DNA from: an uncultured Aquimarina sp.
Lineage (GTDB): Bacteria; Bacteroidota; Bacteroidia; Flavobacteriales; Flavobacteriaceae
Length of the DNA: 64,000 nt
Direction: 5' to 3'
Assembly: GCA_947498935.1 (NCBI GenBank)
Contig: CANMMM010000018.1
Span: forward strand, 45,937 to 109,936
Part shown: in pieces, positions 8,235 through 17,209 of the stretch
Layout: the number at the start of each line of letters is the position of its first letter
Position numbering within the stretch: the first letter of the stretch is position 1
Notes under the pieces: model-generated
What the model was told of the DNA's origin: nothing
Seen by the model: only the letters and a program-made list of their open reading frames with translations
Databases searched by the model: none
Translations under genes and position numbers: made by a program

Positions 8235-9599
8235 CTAGTAATTTATTTCATTTTTACTGCATCCTAAATCTTCTCTAGACACCATATCATTATTAGGAAA
8301 GCAAGCTCCAGAGGGCAATACATCGGGAGTATAGCGGTCTAACTCTGGGTCTCTTAAAGCATTGGTTATAAATTCTGTGAGGTTTTGTATTTCTTGGTCT
8401 GTTAAGTCTATAGCTCCGAATTGCGGTGCTAAATTCTCTGCAGATACGTTGGGGTTTTGTGGAATACCGTTATTCTTATAAACAATCACATCTCGTATGG
8501 ATGTAAAAGTACCTCCGTGTCCATAGAATCGTTGGTCGGCTAAATTGTATAATGTTGGGGTTTTAAACTTATAATCATCTTCTTTTTTCTTGGTAAATCC
8601 TCCACGACCTTTCTTTACATTTTCAAAACCTTCTGTATCTACTACCAATGCAGTATTCGTATTGTCAAAATCCCCCATCCCAAATGCGTGGAATTTCTGA
8701 TCATTTAGAGCGGGTCCGGTATGACATTCAAAACATTTCCCTTTTCCAAAGAATACAATAGCTCCTTTTTTTTCTGTTATCGAGAGTGCGTCTCGCTCTC
8801 CCCGTAGCCAAGATTGCCAAGAAGATTTATTGGCCATAACGGTTCGTTCGTAAGCAGCTATGGCCAATGCTGCTGTATGAGTTGTGTATCTATCTGCTAC
8901 TGCGATATCGGAAAAGGCTTTATCAAATAAGGCTGTATAACCGAGCTCTTTTACAACTGTGGAATCTATTTTTAATCGATGTACTCCCTGCCCTTTTATA
9001 GCTTGGACTTCTACCCCTTGTAAGCCTAAAAAATTTTCTGGTATTTTGTCCCAACTTGCTTCCGTACCTTGGTTAGTGCCTGTACCTCCGAACTGCCCAT
9101 TCCAGAGCATTACATCTTGATATGCTACATTGAGTATGGTTGGTGATTTTATAGGTTGTATATCTACTAATGCTACAGCTACAGACGGGTCTATCACTCG
9201 GGCTTCTCCAGATACGCCATACCCTATACCACACTCTCCGATACCTTGTCTAACGCCTGCACTAAATCCTGCTTTATGCTGATGACAGGAAGCACAGGAA
9301 TAGGTGCCTCTCATGTGTGCTACTTTTGGGGCCTGAGCGGTGCCTGTTTCATGCATTAAAAACTTACCTAATGCTACTTTTTCTTTGGTGATCGGGTTCT
9401 TGGGATCTTGTGGTATATTCTCTAAATCATCACTATCAGGCAGTTTAAAAAAAGAAAATCCCTGTTTTTCTGAAATATTATCTAGCATAGACGCTAATTC
9501 TAGATCTACGCTTTCAGGGATGTTACTGTATTCATCTTCTGTACAGGAAGAGTTCATAGATAGTACTAGGAGTACACTCAAAAAAGTAATTTTTTTCAT
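8235..9599 (-). CDS. Di-haem cytochrome c peroxidase (MauG/CCP family) lipoprotein
   Basis: The start gives a lipoprotein signal (lipobox NSSC), so the protein is probably anchored in the periplasm. Two c-type haem sites are visible: CASCH near residues 101-105 and CFECH near residues 289-293. The 454 aa length fits bacterial CCP/MauG proteins. Members reduce hydrogen peroxide with electrons from small cytochromes, or oxidise other substrates in the MauG branch. TPTLYNLADQRFYGHGG is the conserved motif near the second haem. The downstream VOC gene may share its transcript. Repeat B1 lies directly upstream, in the promoter region. Confidence 0.93.
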   Translation of the reverse strand: MKKITFLSVLLVLSMNSSCTEDEYSNIPESVDLELASMLDNISEKQGFSFFKLPDSDDLENIPQDPKNPITKEKVALGKFLMHETGTAQAPKVAHMRGTYSCASCHQHKAGFSAGVRQGIGECGIGYGVSGEARVIDPSVAVALVDIQPIKSPTILNVAYQDVMLWNGQFGGTGTNQGTEASWDKIPENFLGLQGVEVQAIKGQGVHRLKIDSTVVKELGYTALFDKAFSDIAVADRYTTHTAALAIAAYERTVMANKSSWQSWLRGERDALSITEKKGAIVFFGKGKCFECHTGPALNDQKFHAFGMGDFDNTNTALVVDTEGFENVKKGRGGFTKKKEDDYKFKTPTLYNLADQRFYGHGGTFTSIRDVIVYKNNGIPQNPNVSAENLAPQFGAIDLTDQEIQNLTEFITNALRDPELDRYTPDVLPSGACFPNNDMVSREDLGCSKNEINY

Positions 9600-9629
9600 T
9601 CTTTATGGTATAATTGTTTTACTATAATA

Positions 9630-9789
9630 GAAGTGATTTTCAATTTTTTCGATTTGCTATAAAAACGATCTTTTGCACACAAATTTTGCGATTTTTTAGT
9701 TCCTTAGCCCTGCTATGTAGCAAAAAAATCACTGTATTTGATGACGAAATCTGTGTTTTTCGCTGAAATCAAAAAAGTGTAAACCACTT
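9630..9789 (+). repeat. Dispersed repeat family B, copy B1 (complete)
   Basis: About 160 bp with imperfect terminal inverted repeats GAAGTGATTTTCAATTTTTT and AAAAAAGTGTAAACCACTTC. Internal landmarks shared with other copies are TTTGCTATAAAAACGATCTTT, the TAGC(CG)CTGCTATG block and CTGAAATCAAAAAAG. It occupies the divergent region between the peroxidase gene and the CHAT gene. The rest of the 9600-9991 gap has a possible -7 element TACTTTTG at 9959-9966 for the CHAT gene. Confidence 0.88.
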
Positions 9790-9991
9790 CGTAAAGTAAA
9801 ACAAAACAGTCTAAATATTACTTGGGAAAAATTCACTTTTAGATAAGCGTCATAATTAATCGTTAAAAGAACACTAGTTACTGATGTGTATTTAGGATAG
9901 CAAGATAGTACACACTGTTACTTAATTTTGGATACATCAGTAGCAGGGATTTTACGGCTACTTTTGTATATTTAGCACTTACACCACACAG

Positions 9992-12874
9992 ATGCTTTTA
10001 ACCACATTTTTTTCTACACGCACACTATGGATCATTAGCTGTCTTAGTATCTTCATAACTAATACGCTGAACGCGCAAAACAGTGTAATAGACTCCATTT
10101 ATGTAGCGACCCAATTAAAGAAAGGAGATTCTTTAAAAAGCAGCAAAGAGTACGATCTAGCATTAAAAACCTATAAAGATGTATTAACATCTAATCGTAT
10201 TGACATATCCGAAAATACACCCACTCTTGGAAGGCTCTATTTTAATCTCGGATATGTTTGTATGAAACTAGGGTTATTTAATGAGGCATTAACATACCAA
10301 ACAGAAGCCCTGAGAATCAGAACTTGTATATATGGAGAATTACACGAAGATGTCGCTAGTTCCTATATACAAATAGGTAATATATATTCTTATTCTCTTA
10401 ATTTTAAATCAATACTTGAGTATTATGAAAAAGCATTAAACATCAGGCAACAGATACATCCTAAACACCATCGATTTATTGTAGATTCATATATAAGCAT
10501 TGCAAACGCTTATTTACATCAGAAATCGATTAAAAAGGCTATTTTATATTATAACAAAGCACTAGAAACTGACAAACATAATAGTAATCAACACAATAGA
10601 AGTGTTATCTACAATAATTTATCTGTTTGCTATAACTATCTAAAAAACAAAAAACAAGCTGTATTTTTTGCAAAAAAATCATTCGCATTAAATAAAGAGG
10701 AGAGCTATAAAAGAAAAGCTATGATATTTGAATACGCAAGAGAATATCACAGAGCTATTTATTTTTATAAAAAAGCTATCAAATCACAAAAAAATGCCTA
10801 CAGAAAAGCTAATTTTAGTTTCGATATTGGAACTATTTACAGAGATATCAAAGAATATAAGAATGCACTTCCTTATTATCGTAAAGCCTTACATTTATAC
10901 GATTCTACAGTAGGAAAAAAAAACTATGATGTTTCTAATAGCTATAGCGAGCTTGCTAAAGTTCATTTTCTACAACAAGAATATACTACGGCTATTACCT
11001 ATGGAGATAGTGCCCTTGTAGCTGGTACCTCCGAGCATCATAGTGAGAAAAAAATGATCCCCTCCTTATTTACTAATCAAGAACTACTGCTAGAGATTTT
11101 ATTCTACAAAGCCCAATCATATAAAGCACTGTATCAACAGACGCGTTCTTTCACTGCTTTACAGAAAGCTGTAAAAACATTTAGGCAAGCACATGCCTGT
11201 ATTGTCTATACCCGCGAACAACTGACGAATCATTATGATCAACTGTCATTTTCTAAGATGTCTAAAGAAGTATATGCCGATGCGATAGATACACATCTAC
11301 TGCTGTATCAGTATACACAACGCCCAAAAGATATATCTGGGGTGTTTTTTTATATAGAGCAGAGCAAGGCCAATACGCTCAAGGGACTGATCAAAGACAG
11401 TAAAGCCAAGAAATACGGAAACATCCCTACACATGTACTCACATTAGAACGTGATCTAAAAGAAAAGAAAGCAGACCAACAATCCCGACTCAATACTGCA
11501 TCGCTAAAAAAAGAAGTGGATACTATAAAAATTGCTGCTCATAAAAATCAATTGTTTGACATCACACGACAACAGGATTCTCTAAAATTGATCTTAAAAA
11601 CGCAGTATCCTAAATACCACCGACTGATATACAATGATACACTCCTTACATTGGCACAAACACAAAAACGATTGGACGCTGCTACAAATATCTTACAATA
11701 TTTTGTACAGGATAGTAGTGTGTATATCCTAACAATTGCTAAAAACCAATGTAGCGTTCGGAAACAAACGATTAGTGCGCTCTCTGACAAGATTACTACC
11801 TTTAAAAAAGCAATTATTGCTAAGGATCATAAAGTATATCAAAAAACTGCCCACGACTTATACCAACACCTCATTGCCCCTGTAAAAGAACAGCTAACAG
11901 GTAGTAGACTGCTTATTGTACCTGATGAGGAGTTATGGCAATTGGATTTTGATCTTTTGCTGACCAAACCTACCAATACGAAGCATCCCAACAATTTTCC
12001 ATACCTACTCCGAGATTATGCTATTAGTTATATAAATGCTACGAGTTTACTCAGGGACTACGATCGTACTGCTGCGACTGCAAAAAATACGCTTCGCGAA
12101 TGTTTGGCTTTTTCGTATGCTAGCGATGACCAAAACACTACAGACGCCACTACGCTCAGATTATCTACCTTGCGCAATACGCATACGCCGCTACCCGGAA
12201 CGAGTAAGGAAGTAAAAGCGATCGCTGATATCGTAAAAGGCACTTATTATTATGGAAAGCAGGCACTAGAAACCAATTTTAAAAAGCATGCGGGACGTTA
12301 CAATATGTTGCATCTAGCGCTACATGGCGAAATAGACGCTAAACAACCAGAAAATTCTAGGTTGATTTTTTCTAAGGGTAACGATTCTATAGATGATCAC
12401 TCATTGTATGCACATGAATTATACGCACTAGATTTACCCGCTGAATTGGCAGTTTTAAGCGCCTGTAATACGGGAACAGGAAAAATCGCAACAGGTGAAG
12501 GGGTGATGAGTTTGGGTACTGCTTTCCAATATGCTGGCACGAAAAGTCTGGTATTAACACGATGGGAAGTATCAGACATGACAACTCCTCAACTAATCAA
12601 GAATTTTTACCAACAACTAAAAAAAGGGGCTCCTAAAGATATTGCGCTACAGAAGGCGAAACTCCAATACCTAGAAGAGGGGCATATCCAAAGGCTAGAT
12701 CCCTTCTATTGGAGTAGCTTCTATGTTTTGGGTGACCACAGCCCTATTCAATTATCTAATACAAACACTGCTTATTATTGGGTAGCGATATTGATCCTTT
12801 GCTGCCTTCTGACAGGAATACTCATGTATAGAAGAAAAAAGCACCGCTACAGAGAGCATACCTCATCTCTTTAA
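9992..12874 (+). CDS. TPR-CHAT caspase-like protein with C-terminal membrane helix
   Basis: A 960-aa protein with a signal peptide (ending near TLNAQN), about eight tetratricopeptide repeats (residues 40-340; for example FNLGYVCMKLGLFNEALTYQ), a helical spacer, and a CHAT domain (about 610-910). The predicted protease dyad is His in LHLALHGEID (near 775) and Cys in LSACNTGTG (near 824), followed by the typical GEGVMSLGTAFQYAG. A membrane helix near residues 925-945 and a basic tail end the protein, so the domain would be membrane-tethered and largely periplasmic. CHAT domains are caspase-related peptidases; substrate and partner are unknown. It stands alone, converging with the next gene. Confidence 0.9.
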   Translation: MLLTTFFSTRTLWIISCLSIFITNTLNAQNSVIDSIYVATQLKKGDSLKSSKEYDLALKTYKDVLTSNRIDISENTPTLGRLYFNLGYVCMKLGLFNEALTYQTEALRIRTCIYGELHEDVASSYIQIGNIYSYSLNFKSILEYYEKALNIRQQIHPKHHRFIVDSYISIANAYLHQKSIKKAILYYNKALETDKHNSNQHNRSVIYNNLSVCYNYLKNKKQAVFFAKKSFALNKEESYKRKAMIFEYAREYHRAIYFYKKAIKSQKNAYRKANFSFDIGTIYRDIKEYKNALPYYRKALHLYDSTVGKKNYDVSNSYSELAKVHFLQQEYTTAITYGDSALVAGTSEHHSEKKMIPSLFTNQELLLEILFYKAQSYKALYQQTRSFTALQKAVKTFRQAHACIVYTREQLTNHYDQLSFSKMSKEVYADAIDTHLLLYQYTQRPKDISGVFFYIEQSKANTLKGLIKDSKAKKYGNIPTHVLTLERDLKEKKADQQSRLNTASLKKEVDTIKIAAHKNQLFDITRQQDSLKLILKTQYPKYHRLIYNDTLLTLAQTQKRLDAATNILQYFVQDSSVYILTIAKNQCSVRKQTISALSDKITTFKKAIIAKDHKVYQKTAHDLYQHLIAPVKEQLTGSRLLIVPDEELWQLDFDLLLTKPTNTKHPNNFPYLLRDYAISYINATSLLRDYDRTAATAKNTLRECLAFSYASDDQNTTDATTLRLSTLRNTHTPLPGTSKEVKAIADIVKGTYYYGKQALETNFKKHAGRYNMLHLALHGEIDAKQPENSRLIFSKGNDSIDDHSLYAHELYALDLPAELAVLSACNTGTGKIATGEGVMSLGTAFQYAGTKSLVLTRWEVSDMTTPQLIKNFYQQLKKGAPKDIALQKAKLQYLEEGHIQRLDPFYWSSFYVLGDHSPIQLSNTNTAYYWVAILILCCLLTGILMYRRKKHRYREHTSSL

Positions 12875-13279
12875 TAAGGTTTCCATCATCAGATCACTGA
12901 TTCGTGTAGGTTGTGTATTCTTAAAGGCGATTAACTGTAGGATCTGTGCTTCGGTAATTGCTTCTTTGGCTTGGGCAAGTCCATCAAAAATGACTTGTAA
13001 TACTGCTTCGGAGGGAGTGTCTTCTAATAACTTAAAATACAATGCTATGGTTTGTACACGTTTGTAACGTGTAGTGCCGCCAAACTGCTGTATGGTCTTT
13101 AGCCCTAGTAACTGTTCTTCTTCGTTTTTGGATACTGCGAGATCATATGCTTTGCTAAACACTACATTGTACGGAATGCTGCGTAACTCTGCTACTAAAG
13201 AGTCGTACTCCTCCAGAGTGTCTGTAGGAGTGATTAATTTTCTAAACAGTGTTTTGTAATAAGAAACATCACCTTGCAT
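12863..13279 (-). CDS. Small helical protein of unknown function, 138 aa
   Basis: A soluble helical protein without signal peptide. Spaced helices such as YNVVFSKAYDLAVSK, EEQLLGLKTIQQFGG and RVQTIALYFKLLEDTPSEAVLQVIFDGLAQ suggest HEAT-like or similar alpha-helical repeats. Its last four codons overlap the end of the CHAT gene tail to tail (12863-12874), so the two genes converge. No function can be assigned. Confidence 0.65.
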   Translation of the reverse strand: MQGDVSYYKTLFRKLITPTDTLEEYDSLVAELRSIPYNVVFSKAYDLAVSKNEEEQLLGLKTIQQFGGTTRYKRVQTIALYFKLLEDTPSEAVLQVIFDGLAQAKEAITEAQILQLIAFKNTQPTRISDLMMETLLKR

Positions 13280-13438
13280 GATACATCATTTTTGGGAACT
13301 CATCTCGGTTCTGAAAATAAGTTCAATTTATAAAAAGTATCCCTTGGTCTATATCCAAAACCAATAAAAGTGTATTGTATTGCTTTTCTAACCCGAATAA
13401 CGAAGTGCGACTGCATAAAAATAGGATAAAAATGAGGG

Positions 13439-13469
13439 TTGATCGCTATGCCGAGAAATAGTATCTTCG
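13439..13469 (+). promoter_or_regulatory. Promoter of recG
   Basis: TTG at 13439-13441 and TATCTTCG at 13462-13469 match the Bacteroidota -33 TTG and -7 TAnnTTTG elements with a 20-bp spacer. The start of transcription would fall within a few bases of the ATG at 13475, so the mRNA would have almost no leader. Confidence 0.55.
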
Positions 13470-13474
13470 CTACG

Positions 13475-15577
13475 ATGAATCCGACTATTTTACAAACTCC
13501 TATCGATTATCTTAAGGGTGTAGGACCTTCTAGAGCTGATCTATTAAGAACTGAGTTAGGTATCCATACGTATCAGGATTTAATCAATCTATTCCCGAAT
13601 CGCTACATCGATAAAACCCAGTACTATAAGATCAATCAGCTACAGCGCTCTGCTGCTGAAGTGCAGGTGATTGGCACAGTAGTTTCGCTAGAAATGGTGG
13701 GACAAAAACGAGGAAAACGCCTGGTGGCTAAATTTATAGATGATACGGGGCAGCTAGAATTGGTATGGTTTCGAGGGCATAAGTGGGTAAAAGAAAATAT
13801 AAAACTACATACGCCCTATGTGATTTTTGGCAAAACGAATTATTACAACGGGTTTAGTATGCCGCATCCAGAAATGGAACTGGTGGCTACGCACGAAAAA
13901 AGCCTAAAAATAGCGATGCAGCCTATTTATCCTTCTACCGAGAAGTTATCGAATAGAGGCATTACCAATAAGGCGATCAGTAAAATGATGCAGCAATTGT
14001 TTATCGATACGCAAGTACGTCTATATGATACCTTATCTGCTGAAATCCGCTCTGAACTGAAATTGATCTCTAAGAGCGAAGCGATGCTGAATATCCATTT
14101 TCCTAAAAATCAGGAATTACTTGCCAAAGCGAAGTTTCGGCTTAAGTTTGAGGAACTTTTTTATATCCAATTACAGCTCATTACTAAAAAACTGAGCCGT
14201 AAGCAGAAGATCAAAGGCTATCCATTTACGCTAGTAGGTGATTATTTTACTACCTTTTATAACCACCACCTTCCCTTTGCTCTGACGAATGCGCAGAAAC
14301 GAGTGATCAAAGAGATTCGCAAGGACATCGGTAGCAGTGCCCAGATGAATCGATTGCTACAGGGAGATGTAGGCTCTGGAAAAACCATTGTAGGCTTTAT
14401 GTCTATGCTACTGGCATTAGATAATGGTTTTCAGGCATGCTTAATGGCGCCCACCGCTATCTTAGCCAATCAGCATTATCAAGGTATTCTAGAACTTACA
14501 GAAGGACTAGACATCCAAGTAGAATTACTGATGGGAAGTACCAAGGCTAAAAAACGAAGAAGTATTCATGAAGCATTAGAAGACGGTAGCCTACATATCT
14601 TGATTGGTACACATGCGCTATTAGAAGACAAAGTAAAATTCCATAATTTAGGATTGGCTATTATCGATGAGCAACACCGATTTGGTGTGGCGCAGCGTGC
14701 TAAATTATGGCGAAAGAACAAATACCCGCCTCATATACTGGTCATGACGGCCACTCCGATTCCTAGAACACTGGCGATGAGCCTGTATGGAGATTTAGAC
14801 ATCTCGGTGATTGATGAGTTACCGCCTGGTAGAAAAGCGATCAAAACGGTGCACCGATATGATAGCAATCGCCTAAAAGTGTTTCGGTTTATCACGGATG
14901 AAATCAAAAAGGGTAGACAGATCTATATTGTATACCCATTGATCAAAGAATCCGAAGCGATGGATTATAAAGATCTGATGGATGGGTATGAAAGTATCGC
15001 CCGCTCATTTCCCCCACCCGATTATCAGATCTCTATTGTACATGGGCAGATGAAGGCTGCGGATAAGGATTATGAAATGGAGCGTTTCGTAAAAGGAGAA
15101 ACTCAGATTATGGTGGCTACTACTGTAATCGAAGTAGGTGTAAATGTACCGAATGCCAGTGTGATGATTATAGAAAGTGCAGAACGTTTTGGACTATCGC
15201 AATTACACCAATTACGCGGACGCGTAGGAAGGGGTGCTGAGCAAAGTTTCTGTATTTTAATGACTGGGCATAAACTATCATCTGATAGCACTACGCGTTT
15301 AGAAACTATGGTACGTACCAATGATGGGTTTGATATTGCTGAGGTAGATTTAAAACTTAGAGGCCCTGGAGATATTATGGGTACACAACAAAGCGGTGTT
15401 TTAAATCTAAAAATAGCCGATATCGTGCGTGATAATGATATCTTACAGACGGCACGTTTTTATGCTACCAAAATACTGAATGAAGATCCTACGCTACAAT
15501 TAGAAAAAAATAAGGTACTTCTATTTACCTATCAGCAATTGGCTAAGCATAAAAATATATGGAATTATATCAGCTAA
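13475..15577 (+). CDS. recG: ATP-dependent DNA helicase RecG
   Basis: RecG remodels stalled replication forks and branch-migrates Holliday junctions. The order is the N-terminal wedge/OB domain (about residues 50-150, EVQVIGTVVSLEM), helicase motif I GDVGSGKT, motif II DEQH in IIDEQHRFG, motif III TATPIPRTL, and C-terminal motifs LRGRVGRG and FDIAEVDLKLRGPGDIMGTQQSG, the last being the RecG TRG region. At 700 aa it has the normal length. The frame opens earlier (13439), but I choose the ATG at 13475 because the protein then begins MNPTILQTPIDYLKGVGP as flavobacterial RecG does, and because a promoter covers the earlier codons. Confidence 0.96.
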   Translation: MNPTILQTPIDYLKGVGPSRADLLRTELGIHTYQDLINLFPNRYIDKTQYYKINQLQRSAAEVQVIGTVVSLEMVGQKRGKRLVAKFIDDTGQLELVWFRGHKWVKENIKLHTPYVIFGKTNYYNGFSMPHPEMELVATHEKSLKIAMQPIYPSTEKLSNRGITNKAISKMMQQLFIDTQVRLYDTLSAEIRSELKLISKSEAMLNIHFPKNQELLAKAKFRLKFEELFYIQLQLITKKLSRKQKIKGYPFTLVGDYFTTFYNHHLPFALTNAQKRVIKEIRKDIGSSAQMNRLLQGDVGSGKTIVGFMSMLLALDNGFQACLMAPTAILANQHYQGILELTEGLDIQVELLMGSTKAKKRRSIHEALEDGSLHILIGTHALLEDKVKFHNLGLAIIDEQHRFGVAQRAKLWRKNKYPPHILVMTATPIPRTLAMSLYGDLDISVIDELPPGRKAIKTVHRYDSNRLKVFRFITDEIKKGRQIYIVYPLIKESEAMDYKDLMDGYESIARSFPPPDYQISIVHGQMKAADKDYEMERFVKGETQIMVATTVIEVGVNVPNASVMIIESAERFGLSQLHQLRGRVGRGAEQSFCILMTGHKLSSDSTTRLETMVRTNDGFDIAEVDLKLRGPGDIMGTQQSGVLNLKIADIVRDNDILQTARFYATKILNEDPTLQLEKNKVLLFTYQQLAKHKNIWNYIS

Positions 15578-15671
15578 TGAATCTATTACTGCGTTTGTTG
15601 TCTCTATAAAACAATATACCCGCTTTACTATAAATCACTACACTGCTGACTATCAACATAGAGGTTATTAT

Positions 15672-15832
15672 GAAGTGGTTTAAACTTTTTATAATTTGCT
15701 ATAAAAACGATCTTTTGCACCCAAATTTTGCAATTTTTGAGTTCCGTAGCGCTGCTATGCAACAAAAAAATTACTGCATTTGGTCACAAAATCTTCGATT
15801 TTCGCTGAAATCAACAAAGTTAAAATCACTTC
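15672..15832 (+). repeat. Dispersed repeat family B, copy B2 (complete)
   Basis: A 161-bp copy with ends GAAGTGGTTTAAACTTTTT and AAAGTTAAAATCACTTC and the family core (CTATAAAAACGATCTTTTGC, TTCCGTAGCGCTGCTATGC, TTTTCGCTGAAATC). It lies between the converging recG and fascin-fold genes and fills most of that gap. Confidence 0.9.
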
Positions 15833-15867
15833 TATAAAACGGGTATAGACTTGCAAAAATGTTACTC

Positions 15868-16434
15868 TTAGTTATTGTGTGGGTCAAAATTAGTGATTGT
15901 GAACTCCTCCCACGTATCAATTTCTGTTCTATTTAAGTTCATCGGGCGCTCTCCGTTTTCTGAAGTCAAGTAACGTGCTACTTTGTATTTTGAGATGAAA
16001 TATTTCCCACTAGGTCTTGGGTATCTGCTAATCCAAAAAGTCATAGCGTCTTTGCGATCTGCATCACAATACAATGGCGCTACATCTGGAGACACATTAC
16101 TACCTGTAGACTCATCTACACGTACATACTTCCCATTATTCCCCCTGATCTTGTAACCATTTACAGTTGTACGAACTAATTGGAAGGTCTCCCAAGTATC
16201 TGCTACGGTACGATTACAAGTCATTGGTGCTTGTCCGTTTTCGCTACTGATAAACTTTCCATTGTTTCCTTGTATCGTTACGTTACTGTAAATAATTTCT
16301 GGAACCTTGGCTACGTTTTCTGTTGTTGCTGTTTCCTCTGGTGTATTATTTGTCTCTTTTTCGCAAGAAATTGAAAAAAATGACACTACAGATACTAAAA
16401 GAAGAATTTTGGTGTTTAGTAAAATTGTTTTCAT
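15868..16434 (-). CDS. Fascin-like beta-trefoil lipoprotein
   Basis: A lipoprotein signal ends at FFSISC. After a Thr/Glu linker, the 188-aa protein carries one beta-trefoil of the fascin type, seen as three similar lobes: VTIQGNNGKFISSENGQAPM, YKIRGNNGKYVRVDES and ISKYKVARYLTSENGERPM, with RTxxDTWExF closing lobes 1 and 3. In bacteria such domains often bind carbohydrate or act as accessory modules of polysaccharide-active enzymes. The protein is therefore predicted to be a cell-surface or periplasmic binding lipoprotein; the ligand is unknown. No operon partner is visible. Confidence 0.85.
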   Translation of the reverse strand: MKTILLNTKILLLVSVVSFFSISCEKETNNTPEETATTENVAKVPEIIYSNVTIQGNNGKFISSENGQAPMTCNRTVADTWETFQLVRTTVNGYKIRGNNGKYVRVDESTGSNVSPDVAPLYCDADRKDAMTFWISRYPRPSGKYFISKYKVARYLTSENGERPMNLNRTEIDTWEEFTITNFDPHNN

Positions 16435-17209
16435 AATTGGTTATAGTGTTTAATTAATTTGATGGGGGAAAATTACAAATTTGACACTCTCGAAAACGCA
16501 ACTTTTTTTACTTATCGACCAAGGGAGTCTATCTTAGACAAAGGGGATATTTTTTTGTTTTTTAGGTTTTATATAACGCGAAAAATTCCTTCATTTCTAT
16601 ATACTGTATATATACAAATGATGTTAGATTTTTTCTTAACATGGATGAATTTGAATCCTAAAAAGTCAGTTGATTTAAAAAATCAACAAAACACCTCACT
16701 CCCAGTAAAAACAACACCTCCCAAGTTTTTTACTACAGAAGACAACACGCAATAAAAACATTATTTTTTTACACAAAGAGTGTTATCTTTTTTTGTGAAA
16801 AAACAAGAAACATATCATTTTTTTAACATCAAATTTCACAAAATAACAATCTTATAAAATGCTTATTAGTGGCATTATTTTTTTAAGCATCCAATACTAT
16901 ACAGCTCTTAAAAAAATGGTATTCGCAGCTTATTAACAAATAGCTTTTATAGATAATCTTATTATAACAATACCACTCATTATTTTATAAGTAATATTTT
17001 AATGAATGTAGATACGACACTTGTATGCAGCATCATTCATCGAGGGCTAAAATGTATACTGAAATTGCGTTAGGGATAGTAATGGAAATCCCGCAGCACG
17101 ACCTTAGGAGTGTGAGGAATTGGAGTGGATAGCCCGACCCCTTAGGGTAACGCCCAAAAAAGAAGTCAACGAATGCAACTACTATATAGTGCTGATCGTT
17201 TATAAAAAC
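16435..17209. other. AT-rich intergenic region with repeat A3
   Basis: Apart from repeat A3 (17067-17155), I see only very AT-rich DNA. A 98-codon plus-strand frame (16459-16755) has phenylalanine- and threonine-rich low-quality composition and no ribosome-binding context, and is not called as a gene. Confidence 0.5.
17067..17155 (+). repeat. Dispersed repeat family A, copy A3
   Basis: An 89-bp copy with ends GCGTTAGGGATAG and GGGTAACGCCC, of the GGAAATCCCGCAGC...GAGGAATTG subtype shared with A1 and A5. It lies 55 bp beyond the stop codon of the SMODS-SLATT gene. Confidence 0.9.

Noticed and set aside
16459..16755. 98-codon plus-strand frame upstream of the fascin-fold gene
   Set aside because: Low-complexity AT-rich composition, no recognisable domain, and no start signal. 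It is most likely chance.
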